This document shows positions 24,660 through 36,300 of a DNA stretch of 64,000 nucleotides, piece after piece. Position 1 is the stretch's first letter. Each line of letters opens with the position of its first letter. The DNA comes from Heterocephalus glaber (taxonomy: Eukaryota > Chordata > Mammalia > Rodentia > Bathyergidae). The position numbers were made by a program, and so were the translations under genes. Location: assembly GCF_000247695.1 (NCBI RefSeq), contig NW_004624796.1:149460-213459 (forward strand), written 5' to 3'. Below the pieces are notes generated by a model. The model saw nothing but the letters and a program-made list of their open reading frames with translations. It was not told where the DNA came from and searched no databases.

Positions 24660-25600
24660 TCTACAGTTTTTCTTTTATCAGAATGTCATGTAGTTGAAAT
24701 CATACCATATGTAGACTTTTCAGGTTGGCCTCTTTAACTTGGTAATATGTATTTAAGTTTCCTCGATGTCTTAATAGGCAATATCTATTAGTGCTCAATA
24801 GTATTCCATTGTTGGATTATTAAAGGTTAATGGAAACAAAGTCTATGTAAATAGGGAAGGGTGGAAGGGTGAAGGGAGCACAGGTAATGGGGAAAAAATA
24901 AGAACTAAGATACATTGTGTACAGGTACAAGCCCTCAATGATAAATGCAAACGTATGGTATACCTAAAATGTACCAATAAAAGAATTTAAGAAAAATAAA
25001 TAAAGTTTACCCACCCATTCTCCCACTGAAGGACATCTTAGTGACCTTTTAGGTCTCACAATTGTTCATAAAGCTATTATAAACATCTAAGCTCAAGTTT
25101 TAGGTGCCCAAATTTTCAATTCATTTGAGTAGATACCAAGGGGTGAGACTGCAGGGTTGTGTATGAGTATGGTTTTATAAGAAGCTAATAAACACTCTCC
25201 AACAGTGGCAGTACCATTTGGATTCCCATCATCAGTGAGTGGGAGTTCCCATTGATTTACACCCTTGTCTGTGTTTGCTGTCAGCATTTTGGATTTTCAT
25301 AACTTCAGTTTGTAGTGCTATCTCTTATCATTTTTAATTGACAATTCTCTAATAACCTAAAGGTGTTGAGAATTTTCTCATATGATTCTTATTTATCTAT
25401 ATATTTTCTTTAGTGAGGTATCCATATCTTTCCCCCACTTTTCACTTGGATTATTGTTTTTCTTATTACAGAATTCTGTATTTGTTTGTTTGGGTAACAA
25501 TCACTTAATAGATGTCTTTTGCAAATATTTTTTCCTGGTCAGGGCTTGTCTTTGTATTGTCTTGACATTCTTTTGTAAAATACAGTTTTAAAATTTTAGC
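24660..25600 (-). mobile_element. Old LINE-1 (L1M type), minus strand, interrupted
   Basis: Typical antisense L1 text: AGTATTCCATTGTTGGATTA, CATTTGAGTAGATACCAAGG, CAACAGTGGCAGTACCATTT. Interrupted by a younger L1 tail at 24826-25010. Confidence 0.75.
24826..25010 (+). mobile_element. LINE-1 3' end inserted in the older L1
   Basis: AAACAAAGTCTATGTAAATA, a short purine tract, then CCTAAAATGTACCAATAAAA and an A-rich tail AAAAATAAATAAAG. Same lineage as the copies at 37640, 51418 and 60450. Confidence 0.75.
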
Positions 25601-26599
25601 AAATATTTGTCAGTTGTTTTCCTTGAAATGAGGAAATGTCTACTTATTTACTCAGGTTTGAAAAACTAACCAGTTAGTCTGTCAGTTGTTCTTTTACATA
25701 AAATAACACTTTATTGAAATAGTAATTTGGCCACCTTGAAATTCAAATACTTGCCCAAGAACTTTCCCTTGAAACAACCATGGTGACTTGGTGCATAGCA
25801 GAGGCTACTTCCCATTTAACCACACAGAAAATTAAAATCATGCATGCTCAATGTCAAGAGTTGAGACTTCATGATAATTTATGAGCTTAGCAAGGGGATT
25901 CTCATGAGAAACATCAGCGTTTTTATCCAACGCTTGAAATACATGAGTTTTATTTGGTGTTCTGGTTGCTTAAGCCAGGAGACTAAATGTGGTCCCTCTT
26001 ATTCCACTGTAATCTGTTTCTCTGTCTTTTTCAGAAATTCTATTCATCACATATCAGATCTCCTGGAGCTATCTTTTAACTGCCTCCCATTTTTCCTCTG
26101 ATTTTCATATTTTAATTTTTTCTCTAATTTGACACTTCTCTTACATTTGGTTTACTAGGTTATTAAATCAGGTCTCAGTCATGCATGCACATCCTCTCTA
26201 ATTTACATACTAAATTTGAAAATTCAAAATATTTTTGAGGGTACAGTTAGATAGGAGAAATAAGTTTTAGAGAGTTTTCACACTGTTGAATGACTACAAT
26301 TTATAAAAAACGATTACATATTTTATAAAGTAAGAATTTGAGGCCTCCAAATACAAAAAAAGATAAGGATATAAGATGCTAATTACTCTGATTTGATCAT
26401 TATAGATTATATACACAAACTGAATTATTATACTATACCCCATTAATCTGTACAATTGTTTTCTGTCAGTTAAAAAGTGGAAGTGTGAGAGAAGAAAGCA
26501 AAAACCATGTGTTTTGATCCCCTTGAAGTCTTTTATTCATTTTTGGTGAGGTACTTTTCTTTGGTCTCCTTACATCTTCTATTTCAAGCATTCACCTTT

Positions 26600-27200
26600 C
26601 TTCTAGGATACATATACGTGCTCACTTTTAATTAGCACATATCAATCATTGTACAAAATAATGAACTTCACTGCGACATCTTCACAGGTGCACACAACAT
26701 ACTTTGGTCACACTCACACGGTTACCCTCTGTTACTCCCCTTCCCCATCCCTTTCTCTTCCCTCATATTCTCTTTTCTACTTTCACTTTGTCTTTTTTCC
26801 CCCCTTAGTTTCCACATATAATAGAAAAAATGTGATATTTGTCTTTCTGACACTTCCATTTTCATTCAACATGCCAATCTACAGTTACATCTATTTTTCT
26901 GCAAATGCCATGATTTTGCTCTTCTTTATCAAGGAGTAGTACTCCACATTTGCTTTATCATTCATTGGTTAGGCTGATTCTACTCTTTGACGATTGTGAA
27001 TAATGCTACTGTACACATAGGAATTCAGGTATCTCTACCATGTGCTGATTTTGATTCCTTTATATATCCAATTGTAGTAAAGCTAGTAGTTCTATTTTTA
27101 CTTTTTTGATTATTGATTTCTGTAGTGACTGGATAAAGTTACATGCCCACCAAGAGTGTATAAAGATTCCTTTTTTCCTTTATTCTCACCAACAGTTCTT
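26600..27200 (-). mobile_element. LINE-1 3' part, minus strand
   Basis: 3' UTR at about 26620-26820, then the antisense ORF2 end: AGGAGTAGTACTCCACATTT, TTGACGATTGTGAATAATGC, CATGCCCACCAAGAGTGTAT. Confidence 0.75.
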
Positions 27201-27205
27201 GAACA

Positions 27206-27545
27206 CTTCTCAAAAGATGACGTAAAAATGGCCAATAATTACATGAAAAAATGTTCAACATTTTTAGTGACCAGGGAAATGCAAATTAAAACAACTTTGA
27301 GGGGCAAGGGTGCATGCCTATAATCCTAGCACTCTGGGAGGCTGAAGCAGGAGGATCCCAACTTTGAACCCAGCCTGAGCAATTTAGCAAGACCGTATTT
27401 TAAAATAAAAAGCAAAAAAAGGGCTGACAATGTATCTTAGTGCACATGCCCTGGGTTCAATCTCCAATATCATCAGAAACAAACAAGAAAACTACACTGA
27501 GATTCCATTTCTCTCCAGGGGGAAAGCCTATCATCAGGAGTACTA
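27206..27545 (+). mobile_element. LINE-1 ORF2 segment in inverted orientation, split by a B4-like SINE
   Basis: ACACTTCTCAAAAGATGACG and GGGAAATGCAAATTAAAAC are sense ORF2 just upstream of the part found inverted at 26600-27200. It continues after the SINE as ACTGAGATTCCATTTCTCTC. The head-to-head arrangement suggests twin priming. Confidence 0.65.
27300..27490 (+). mobile_element. B4-like SINE (B1-like plus ID-like halves)
   Basis: First half: GGTGCATGCCTATAATCCTA, GCACTCTGGGAGGCTGAAGC. Then an A-rich linker, then an ID half GGGCTGACAATGTATCTTAG ending GGTTCAATCTCCAATATCAT. This composite is typical of rodents. Confidence 0.8.
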
Positions 27546-27899
27546 TTTTACTGGACTTATGTTCTGAATATTGCCTGTGTTCTCTCATTCCCGGGCCCTT
27601 TTAGATGTGCTATTACTTTTTTTTCTGTTGTTTCGCTGGAGTTCACATCTTGTGGCTCAAAGGAACATTGAGGCAGGAATGGTGATACCCATAGGACTCT
27701 GAAATGCAATTTGCACATTAGATCAATGCTATCTTTCTTCTTGGATATTGCCCTATGTGGCTTATCTCTTTGGGAAAATAAATCCAATAGGATTGCAGCC
27801 AGAGGCTTTTTGCTTGTAGAGAAAATGAGACTTCTTACAATGAAGGCCCTGCTGAGAATCTATCAAGGGGCTTGAAGTGGAAATGCAGACAGGACATGT

Positions 27900-28140
27900 A
27901 TGTTATAGTAGTGATTATCAACCATCTGTCAAACTCTTATCTAAAGCTAGGCACTGAGATCAATATTTTAATTGTATAATTTAAATTAGAGTCTCTTATG
28001 AAACAAGGTTGTCAGGTTACTATGGTACAATAGTTGCCTTGTGATGTGGGTACAATTACTGTTCTCATTGAAAGATGAAGAAATTGTGCCTTTACCATCA
28101 TATAGGCAAAAGTGGAGGACCTGAGATTTTGATTCAGGCT
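27900..28140 (-). repeat. MIR-like SINE, diverged
   Basis: GCTAGGCACTGAGATCAATA, GTACAATTACTGTTCTCATT and TTGATTCAGGCTGG suggest an inverted MIR. Decayed. Confidence 0.45.
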
Positions 28141-28180
28141 GGCCGTTTTGTTCCTTTTCTTTGAGGCAGGGTCTTTGTAT

Positions 28181-28756
28181 TGTGGAGCCAGAGTGACTCC
28201 ATTTTGGAGCTGTCTCCTTTGTTCTCTCAGAGTGACTCCATTTTGGAGCTGTCTCCTTTGTTCTCTCAAACTTGTGCTTATCCACTCAAAATTCCTAAGT
28301 TTATTACCCAGCCATCTGTGTACTCAGAAAGGACATTCCGGACACACTACCTATAAGGTAAACAGTTAATGGCTAACTGCCCACAAAAGATAGATGTGAC
28401 CATTAGTCAGTGGACCTGCTAACCATCAGCTTATGACAGTCGGCCCCTAACCTTTGCCCCCTTCTCCCTTGCAAAAATCTATACGTAACCCCCTTAACCC
28501 CCCCGAGCCTAACCAATCAAAACCCTACACTTCATATGTATTTAGCATTAACCAATCACCTGGCTACTAACAACCAAAGCTTGATGTATATTCAATAAAA
28601 ACCCTGCTAGTCTCGAGGCTCGGGGCTCTCAATCTCGATCCGCTGCGTCGGTGACAATTGAGAGTCCCTGCTTAAGCTTGAATAAACGACCCTCGTGTGC
28701 TTACATCGGAAACGGTCTCCTGGTGGTCTTTGGGACATCGCGATCTGGGCACAACA
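28181..28756 (+). mobile_element. Solo LTR of an endogenous retrovirus (class I / gammaretrovirus-like)
   Basis: 576 bp starting TGTGGAGCC and ending GGGCACAACA, flanked by a perfect 4-bp target duplication GTAT (28177-28180, 28757-28760). A 4-bp duplication is typical of gammaretrovirus-type integration. In order: a perfect 39-bp tandem duplication near the 5' end (28190-28267, enhancer-like), two CCAAT boxes (28513, 28552), CAATAAAA at 28593 in the TATA position, and AATAAA at 28681 as polyadenylation signal. There is no internal region, so it is a recombined solo LTR. It interrupts a B1-like SINE. Confidence 0.82.
28190..28267 (+). repeat. Perfect 39-bp tandem duplication in the LTR U3
   Basis: Two identical copies, 28190-28228 and 28229-28267, each beginning AGAGTGACTCCATTTTGGAG. 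Direct repeats in this position are typically enhancers in gammaretroviral U3 regions. Confidence 0.95.
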
Positions 28757-29749
28757 GTATGTAGTTCAAGCTGGCCTTGACCTCACTGTGCAACCCAGGC
28801 TGGCCTGGAACTTGCAGTGATTCTCCTGCCTCCATCTCCTGAATTCTGGGATTACAGGCATGCACCATCATACCTGGCAAGCAGGCTTTGGTACTACTAT
28901 GCTCAGCTGTGTTAGTATTTATCTCCTTCCGGGACGAGAGCAGAAGTCCCACCCTTTCTCTGCTGCCCCGTAACACTTGGTTCAGTTGGTGGCTTCCACA
29001 TTTAGAAGGGTACTTCACATTTTCTTAGTGTGTCTCATCTCCTATCTATTCTTGCCAGCACAGTGCCCTGGCTGTGATTATTTGTAGTTGCTTTTGTATT
29101 TAATGCTTAATTAAAGAGACTGGTGGGTTGGGTGGCGCTATCAGGTGACAGATTCTGCGCTTGCTTTCGCTTTGCCCTTCCCCGCCCCTTGCCCTTTCCA
29201 TTATCTGATTCACAGGATGTTTCCTTATTACCATGAAATCTGGGGGCAGAACAATCCTATTTCTGGTTTCCATTAGCATTTTTATTTTGAAGACCTTTGT
29301 GTGATCGGCATAGTGCATTCAAAACTTCTCTTTGTGTTTCAGAGTTCTGCCAGAGGAATTGCCAAGCACATTTTAAGAAAGGGAGATATGTTATCTGCAC
29401 CAGTGCTTACCCCAAGCCATTTTGGTCTTCAGCTTCGCAGTGCAGCCTGAGTTTCAATGTTTCTCTGAGGGAGGAGGTGGAGAGAAGCCAGCTGCACAGG
29501 ACACCAAGATGGGGCTCTGCAGTGACTCCAAGGAAGAGGAGATCAGTTTCTTCTCATGGGTGGGACTAGTCAAAGCAGGATGCTCTTCAGAGTTAAGAGC
29601 TGTAGAGCTCTTAACCAAAAGTCAATCCTGCAACCATCCAGGGAACTCATAGCTTCATTTCTCTAGATTCTATTGCAAAGGGTTTTTTTGGTCCTGATAT
29701 GTGCAGTTTGGTAAAGTTCTCTGGGGATTCTGAAGCACACCTTGTATTT

Positions 29750-30174
29750 GTCAGCTGTCCCATTGCTGGGACACAATACCCTCAGTGGTGGAGTGCTTCT
29801 CTAGCATGAGGCCCTGGGTTTTCCCACAATTTAAAGCACAGGTTTAGTTTGGCTCGTGTTTCAGGGGATTCAGTCCATGGTTGGCTGGCCCCAAGGCAGA
29901 AACATCATGGTGGAAAGGCCTGGCAGAGGACACCTGCTCACCTCATGGCATCCAGGAAACAGAAAAATGAGGCGCCAAAGAGGGTGATGCACACTCCAAA
30001 GGCAAGTCCCTAGCGCGATCTCTCTTCCAACCAAGCCCCTCCTCCTCACAGCCCATTTAGCTCTGGGCTGTATCCACTGATGAGGACTGCGCCTCCATAA
30101 TCCAATCGCCTTTCAAAAGCCCGCCTCTGAACACATGGGATTTTCAGGGGTCATTCCAGATCTAAACCAAAACA
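29750..30174 (-). mobile_element. MaLR-type LTR, antisense, with an ID-like insertion
   Basis: Complement begins TGTTTTGGTTTAGATCTGG and ends GGGTATTGTGTCCCAGCAAT, with CAGCCAACCATGGACTGAAT before the end. Its AATAAA position reads AACTAAA. Same family as 9704-10128 and 35632-36013. An ID-like SINE (about 29780-29825) lies near its 3' end. Confidence 0.7.
29780..29825 (+). mobile_element. ID-like SINE fragment
   Basis: CCTCAGTGGTGGAGTGCTTC and CTAGCATGAGGCCCTGGGTT, the classic ID core rather than the CCGCCTGC variant. Incomplete. Confidence 0.7.
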
Positions 30175-30239
30175 ATATCCTTCAGGTAAGTTAGCACACC
30201 AGCCATAGGGCACACTGGGATTTATGACCATTTATCCTT

Positions 30240-30325
30240 GAAATCAGAGACAGAGAGTGGATTAAATGAGATAATTCATGTTATCGCTGTACCAGCGCTC
30301 AGTAAATGAAAATTATGACTGATAC
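30240..30325 (+). repeat. MIR 3' end
   Basis: TTAAATGAGATAATTCATGT and AGCGCTCAGTAAATGAAAAT match the MIR 3' region. Confidence 0.6.
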
Positions 30326-31319
30326 TGGATCAGAAGTGGAGTGTAAGCCCAGAACAAAACCAGGAAGTGAGGTGATGAAGACAGACGGTCAGGCTTAAGC
30401 TGTTAAGGCAAGGGCAGTGAAAGTCACAGTTAGACATGATGGCGAAAGCCCAGCTTTCTGATTCTAAGGTTGGAGCAACACAGAAGCGTAAGAGCAAGCC
30501 CAGCAGCGATGTGTGTGGTCAGGTGGGATGCCTGGCTACTGAATGCCTAGCTTTCCCTCCACCTTCCCTGCTTGTCTAATTAACATCTGCATATTTAAAC
30601 TTACCAGTTCCCTACTGGTGACCTCTTTCACCAGTGCCTTTAAGATTCAGACATCATAAGAAATCAAGTCAGTCTTTGTGTCCTAGAGCATGGCAGATTT
30701 TCAATTTCCTGGAGAACCAGAAGCTAAGGGACTTTCTTTGCTGTCTGGGCCTCCAGTGTGCCCTTATTGGCAGCTCTTTACAGAGAAATGAGATGAAGAA
30801 TGAGTTAAATAAAGGAAGGGAGGCCAGCAAGGTGCTTGACAGTGTGCACGTGCGCCCCTGACGTGATTCAAAACTTGTGTCTCTTGCTTGGCTGCATCCT
30901 CAGATCTTTCATTTAGCACTCCTGCCACTAAGGAATAATTGTTTCACTTGCCAACCTGAAAAAAAATTCATCACTGAAATTGGGAATTGAGACAACCTGA
31001 CCAGCAGCCGTCTTCCCAGCCTGGGAGCCAGTCGGTGGAGGATTGATAAGGTGGACACGTGCATGGGTCTGGCTCTGAGCAGCCCCAGCTGTGGCTGAGG
31101 CGGAAGTGGATTCAGAAGCCACTTCCTGCACAGACTCCCAGGCTGATATTTAGTCTCCTCTTCACTATGAGAGTAACAAATAACTGATTTATTTGCTTTC
31201 ACAGGACAGTGATTGCCTGCTTCAATACATTTTAGTGATTTGCTCTTCAATGTGGTTGTATCCACTTTTACTTCTGCCAACTAGATGTGAATGTGCAAGG
31301 TCTAAATACATAGCATTAT

Positions 31320-31800
31320 CAAGTATTTGCATTTCTTGATAGTGTGATGCATGGGAAGGAGCATTTTATATTTATTTCATTAATCTTTTTTGATCACAGT
31401 GAGATGGATCTACACTTTATATATTAATGAGACATTTTCAATTTTTCCTCTTTGAACCACTTAATTATCTCTTTTACCTGTTCAAAAAATTTTTTTAGTC
31501 TTTTTGTATTCATTTTAGGAATTCTTTATCTCTTATGGCTATAGGTCCCTTGCTAGATATTTAACATTTCTCCTGGCCTATTCCTTTACTTTTAACATTA
31601 CTTGTGATCTCTATTCTAAAATAGAAGTTTCAAGTTCAAATGAAGCTAAAGTTTTCAGTCTTATCCTTTTGGGGTTTGGCTTTTTATCTTAATGATAAAG
31701 GCCTCTCAGTCAAATACAGATACATGTCCTCCTATGCTTTATTTTGATGCTTTAATAATATTGCCTAGTGCTGCTACTTTTATTCTCAGTTACTGTGAAA
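31320..31800 (-). mobile_element. Old LINE-1 fragment, minus strand
   Basis: TAGGTCCCTTGCTAGATATT and GATGCTTTAATAATATTGCC with the T-rich style of antisense L1 ORF2. Highly diverged, no frame. Confidence 0.5.
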
Positions 31801-32234
31801 TGGTGGGGGTAGGGTTTAAATCAATCTTACCTCAGATGTCGGCCAGCACAGCCAATGCCAGTCCCCACTGATGGGAATGCTATCTCCACCATACGCTGAA
31901 TTCCATATATGCATTTCCTATCTCCAGATTTCACCCTCCATTCTATTTACTTATACACAGTTTCTTTCCTAAGAACACACATTTTGATCACAAAAGCTGT
32001 GGAATATTTGTAATTTGCAGAGTTAACTATACATCTTATTTTTCAAACTTTTCTAGCTCCTTGTTATGCCCATGAATTTTAACACCAATTTTGATTATTG
32101 TTTTTTCTTTCCTTGTTTCCATCCTTTCTCTAGTTTATTCTTTGCCTGTTTTCTGCTACTCCTTTGTCTAATTTATCTTTCTATTTTCTTTATTACTCTG
32201 TCTTCTCCTTTCCTTCCATTTTCTCTGGGGAAGT

Positions 32235-32470
32235 AGACAGAAACCTAGAATAGGTATCAGAAAATCAAAGTTTGGATCTCAGTTCTCTGTGAACTGTGTG
32301 ACCCTGACGAGTCAGCTCTCCTCTCTAGATTGAGTATCTTTTTTTTTTTCTTTTTGGTACTGGGGATCAAACTCGGGTCCTTGCGCTTGTGCAGCAGGCA
32401 GCAGAACCACTGAACTAAATCCCCGGCCCCTTGAGTATCTTTTGATGTGAAATGAGGGAATGGACTAGTC
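32235..32470 (+). repeat. MIR SINE split by an ID insertion
   Basis: TTTGGATCTCAGTTCTCTGT, ACTGTGTGACCCTGACGAGT then, after the ID, GTGAAATGAGGGAATGG. These are the MIR core and its 3' 'aaatgaggg' segment. Confidence 0.75.
32343..32430 (-). mobile_element. ID SINE in MIR, 13-bp target duplication
   Basis: Complement GGGGCCGGGGATTTAGTTCA with the CTGCCTGCTGC core, B-box GTTTGATCCCC and A tail. TTGAGTATCTTTT occurs on both sides (32330-32342, 32431-32443). Confidence 0.92.
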
Positions 32471-33849
32471 AAATTCTGACATCGCTTCTACCTTCTTCTC
32501 TTCCTTCTCCTGACAGCTTTTCAGTATGCACTTGGTAATTCTTCCATCTCGCTAAGTTCCACTCATCAGTTTAGATGTCGTAGTAAAAATAGTTCCCCTT
32601 CTCTCCGCTCTCCACCCCACCTTCCTCTCCCTCACCCAAACACACACGAGTAGGCCCTGCTGTCTGGGTGTCACAGTATGTGGCCCATCACTAGCATGCC
32701 TGGCCTGGTTGTTTGCAGACATTCTCAGCAAAACAAAGAAAGGGAGCATTTGGTGATTGCTTTGGGAGGGTTAGCTATTTAAACAGGCTGAAGTGCTGCC
32801 TCCTGTTTTGCTGAGTCCTCTCTAAGACATGGAATGCTATCAACCATGATCACTTGGGTGAAATTAGCTGACATCTTGCTGTCCAGGCAACTGCCCCCTG
32901 CTGGCAATGCAGCCTCCATTGCAAACCTCGGCAAATGGCCAGGGTGTACTTGCTCTGTCCAGCTGCTGTGTTTGCTTTTCTCTTAATGGCCACAGTTAGA
33001 GGGTTAATGAGGCAATAGGTACTCTTCTGGCTAGTTAAACTCTCAGCGAGGCAAAGCATTAGATCAGATGGTCTCCGAGTTCTCATTTTCCTTGAAGCAT
33101 ATACTAATAGGCAAACACTTTCCCCTCCTTATTTAAATTTTCTAAAGGCCTGAAAAAGGCTCCCAAGCCACTTAGAGGGGGAGGGCTTGGCCAACGTCCC
33201 TTCATGACTCTGGTCTATAGTTGTACAATTTCCAGGATTACAGGATGGTTGACAACTGGGTTCCACTGGGCATAGCCCAGGGAAGCAGAGCCTGGCTTGC
33301 CCATGGCTTCTATCTATGTTACTGGGGTGGTTCACTCCAGTGGCTTCAGGTATACAAAAGTGCAGCCTCTCGTGTCAATTTAGGACAACCCAGAAGAACG
33401 GCCCCTAATACAGAGTTCTTATATTGTGAGCAGATGCAGTTGCAGCTGCCTTGAGGCTCAGTTTCTCCCTGTGCCCAATTTTGTCTTCTCCTTTCCTGAC
33501 AGATGCATCTCCAGGGAACAATTCCTCAAAGCCTTCTGACTTAGCTCTCTGTCTCAAAGTCATTCTAGAAATCCTATGCTAAGATGCACATGTTGCATTA
33601 GCCCACTAAGAACTCCCATTTTTGTACCTTTCTAGCACAGTGATTGATGCAGGATACTCTTTTGGTATTTATTGAATGAATAAGTGGATGAATGAAAGAA
33701 AATAAATGTCACTAAGATGGGAGGCATTGAGATTTGTGTTTTGTCCTTCATTGAGCTGAACATTCAAACATTTCTCAGTTATCTCAAAGCTGGGAAACCT
33801 GAAAAATCCACTTTAAGACAATTACTGAGCGAGTAGGAGAAGTGGCTGC

Positions 33850-34215
33850 TGCGGGTTAGTTCTGGGGTATCCTGCAAAAGACTCCTGTGTCTGGAAGCAG
33901 TGGGATGAGGAGGGCCTTGTCCTTATGCGTGGGTTTGTCCGCTCCTGAGTTCATGGCTGACTTGTTAGAGGTGCAGATAACTGGGGTCCTGAGCTGGGAG
34001 GGTGTATCTGCCTCGCCAGACTCTCCCATTCACTCTCGCTTTCTGGCTGCCACGGGATAAGCAGCTGTCCTCCTCAGTCAGACTCTTCCACCAGCCCATT
34101 TCTGCCTGCCTTTTAGCAGATGACCGCGGACTGGAAAGGTGAGCCACAGTAAACTTCTCTTTAAAATTGTGGATGTCAGGGTTTTGTGTCCCATTAGTGA
34201 GAAAATGACTAAGGC
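33850..34215 (+). mobile_element. 5' LTR of a MaLR-type element
   Basis: Begins near TGCGGGTTAGTTCTGGGG and ends GAGAAAATGACTAAGGCG. Similar over its length to the LTR at 35632-36013, e.g. the shared GAGAAAATGACTAAG end. The polyadenylation signal is CAGTAAAC here rather than AATAAA. Confidence 0.65.
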
Positions 34216-35631
34216 GAATTTTGGCAGCAGAGAAGTGAGGTCACTGCTCTGAATATATCTGGCCAGGTGGTTTAGAAGCCCTTGCAACTGGATTACAGGA
34301 AGACTTTGGAAAGGTTCGGAAATGCTGCCTGGAGAAGCCCTGGAATGCTGTAAGCCAAGCTTAATGAGAGACTCTGGTCAGAGCTCAGAAGATCAGAGTG
34401 CTGAGAGAAATGGAGATGATAAAGGCCAGGCTCTGGAGGTTTCACTTAGGGACAAGGATTCCATTGGCAGTTGGCCTCAAGGCTGCGTGTGTTATGCTCT
34501 GGCAGAAAATTTGTCTGTGTTTTGCTTATGTCCTGACACTTTGTGGGAAACTGAGTTTAAGGCAATGAACCAATTATTCTGGCAGAGGAAATTTCAAGAC
34601 AGCCCAATATTCACTCTGTGGTGTAGGTGTTACTCACTTCATTAGCCAGGAGAAAAAGGAACAAGGTAAATGTGAAAAGTGTACTGTTTCATCAGAAAAG
34701 ACAGCAACCCTGGGGCCTTAGAGCACTGTGACTGAAAATATTATCATTAAAAAGAAGCCAAGTACCCTGGATCTGGACAACAGGAAATGTGCCTCATGGA
34801 CATCTCAGGAATCAGCAAGACCCTACCTTTCACAGTCTCAGTGGTGCAGAACTGCAAAACTGAGCTTTGAGAGCCCTGCAACACCCTGCTTAAGAAGGAT
34901 GGCCTAGGAAACTGGTTCCTTGGGGCCCACTTCACAGTGCTTGGCTATGTAGACACTCAGAGGCCTCTGAGGCCACGGTGCAAAGAGGTCTAGCCACTAC
35001 TCTGGCTGGAAGACTTTGGCATTATCCACATGGGGTTGGTTTTGCAGGCATGAAGAGTGCAGAGTTGTGGGATGAGAGAGGCTTCTCCTCAGATTTCAGA
35101 GGGAGGCCTGGCAGGCCAGGAAGGGAGCCCTGATAGGGCCATGTGTGAAGCTGTGAGAGTGAAGCTCAAAGGGCAGTGAAGCCTCAAGAAGTTGGAGAGC
35201 CAGGAACACAGAGCCTCTGAAAACAACTGCAGGCAGTGAGCAGTCATCCCCAAAGAGAGACCCCAGGGCTTCGATGGGCAGTGGTCCAGGGGCTGAGCTG
35301 CCTAAGCCTTTTAGACCTCACATCTCACCCCATTCTGTCCTTGGTGTCAGACACGGAACTATGGGACTTAGTATCTGCCCTGCTGGTTTTCAGTCTTGCT
35401 TCAGTCATATTCCTTTCTATTTACCTATTTTTCCCTTTGCAATGGAAATGTTTACCCTGTGCCATTTTAAATTGCCATTTTTACAGGAATTCACAGCCAG
35501 GAGTTTACCTTCAGAGGAATTGGACTTTTCAGCAATGCTGGAGCTATTAAAATTTTGGCAACTCTTAGAGATGGACTAAATGCATTTTGCATAACGTGAT
35601 GGGTAAGAGGCTTTAGGAGGCCAGGGCAGAA
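34216..35631 (+). mobile_element. MaLR-type internal region, non-coding
   Basis: 1.4 kb between two similar LTRs. Its right part (35030-35230: TTGGTTTTGCAGGCATGAAG, TTTCAGAGGGAGGCCTGG) is shared with 40710-40900. MaLR internal regions are known to lack intact retroviral genes, and none is recognisable here. Confidence 0.6.
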
Positions 35632-36013
35632 TGTTATAATTTAGATCTGGGTGTCCCACAAACACCTGATGTGTTTGGAAGGCGATGCAGCCACAGGCAC
35701 TGCATTCGTCAGTGGTATAAGCTAAGGACAAGTCATACCTGGCTTGCTGTTAGGTGGTGGGGTTGGTTCCAGGTGGGTCATTAGGGTTGTTACCTGGAAG
35801 GGCACATGCATCTCCCTTCCCAGGTCTGCCCTCCTTCCTGCTTGCTGGGTGCCATGGTCTGAGCAGTTTGGTTCTGTTGTGCTACTCTGTCATGATATTT
35901 CTGCCATGGAGCTGGTTGACTACAGCCCAAACCATGAGCCCAAATAAACCTCTTTCCTTTTAAGACTTAGGTGTCAGGTATTGTGTCTTAGCAATGAGAA
36001 AATGACTAAGACA
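35632..36013 (+). mobile_element. 3' LTR of a MaLR-type element
   Basis: TGTTATAATTTAGATCTGGG at the start; ATGAGCCCAAATAAACCTCT then GTCAGGTATTGTGTCTTAGC and the end TGACTAAGACA. The AATAAA signal is intact. Length 382 bp. Confidence 0.72.
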
Positions 36014-36210
36014 ATGACTTTGGGAAGTGCAAGGTTAAGATGAACCACACAACTTTTATAGCATTGCCTAAATAGTTGATATCTGTTCAGCCGAATAACT
36101 TCAGATTTTGGAGTTGGACAATGAGAGCCAAGCCCGAGGTGACCTCTGACATATACTGGTGTTGATGCTCAGTTAGCTTCTTGGTCTTTTCTCTGAGGAT
36201 GCCACTCTAG

Positions 36211-36300
36211 AGCCAGGAGAAAAAGAAGAAGAAAGAGAAGGAGGAGAGGGAGAGGGAGAGGCAGAAGGAGAAGGAGAAGGAGAAGAAGCAGCAGCAGCAA
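36211..36300 (+). repeat. GA-rich (GGAGAA)n and CAG-like repeat
   Basis: Imperfect purine repeat with GGAGAAGGAGAAGGAGAAGA, ending in AGCAGCAGCAGCAA. Gives false Phe/Ser/Pro-rich open frames on the other strand. Confidence 0.9.

Larger units (their letters stand above)
28142..28880 (-). mobile_element. B1-like SINE split by the solo LTR
   Basis: The left piece (28142-28180) carries the TTTGAGGCAGGGTCTTTGTAT end and the right piece (28757-28880) the rest. On the complement it reads CAGGTATGATGGTGCATGCC, TGTAATCCCAG and so on. Removing the LTR and one GTAT restores a continuous SINE, which proves the insertion order. Confidence 0.85.
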
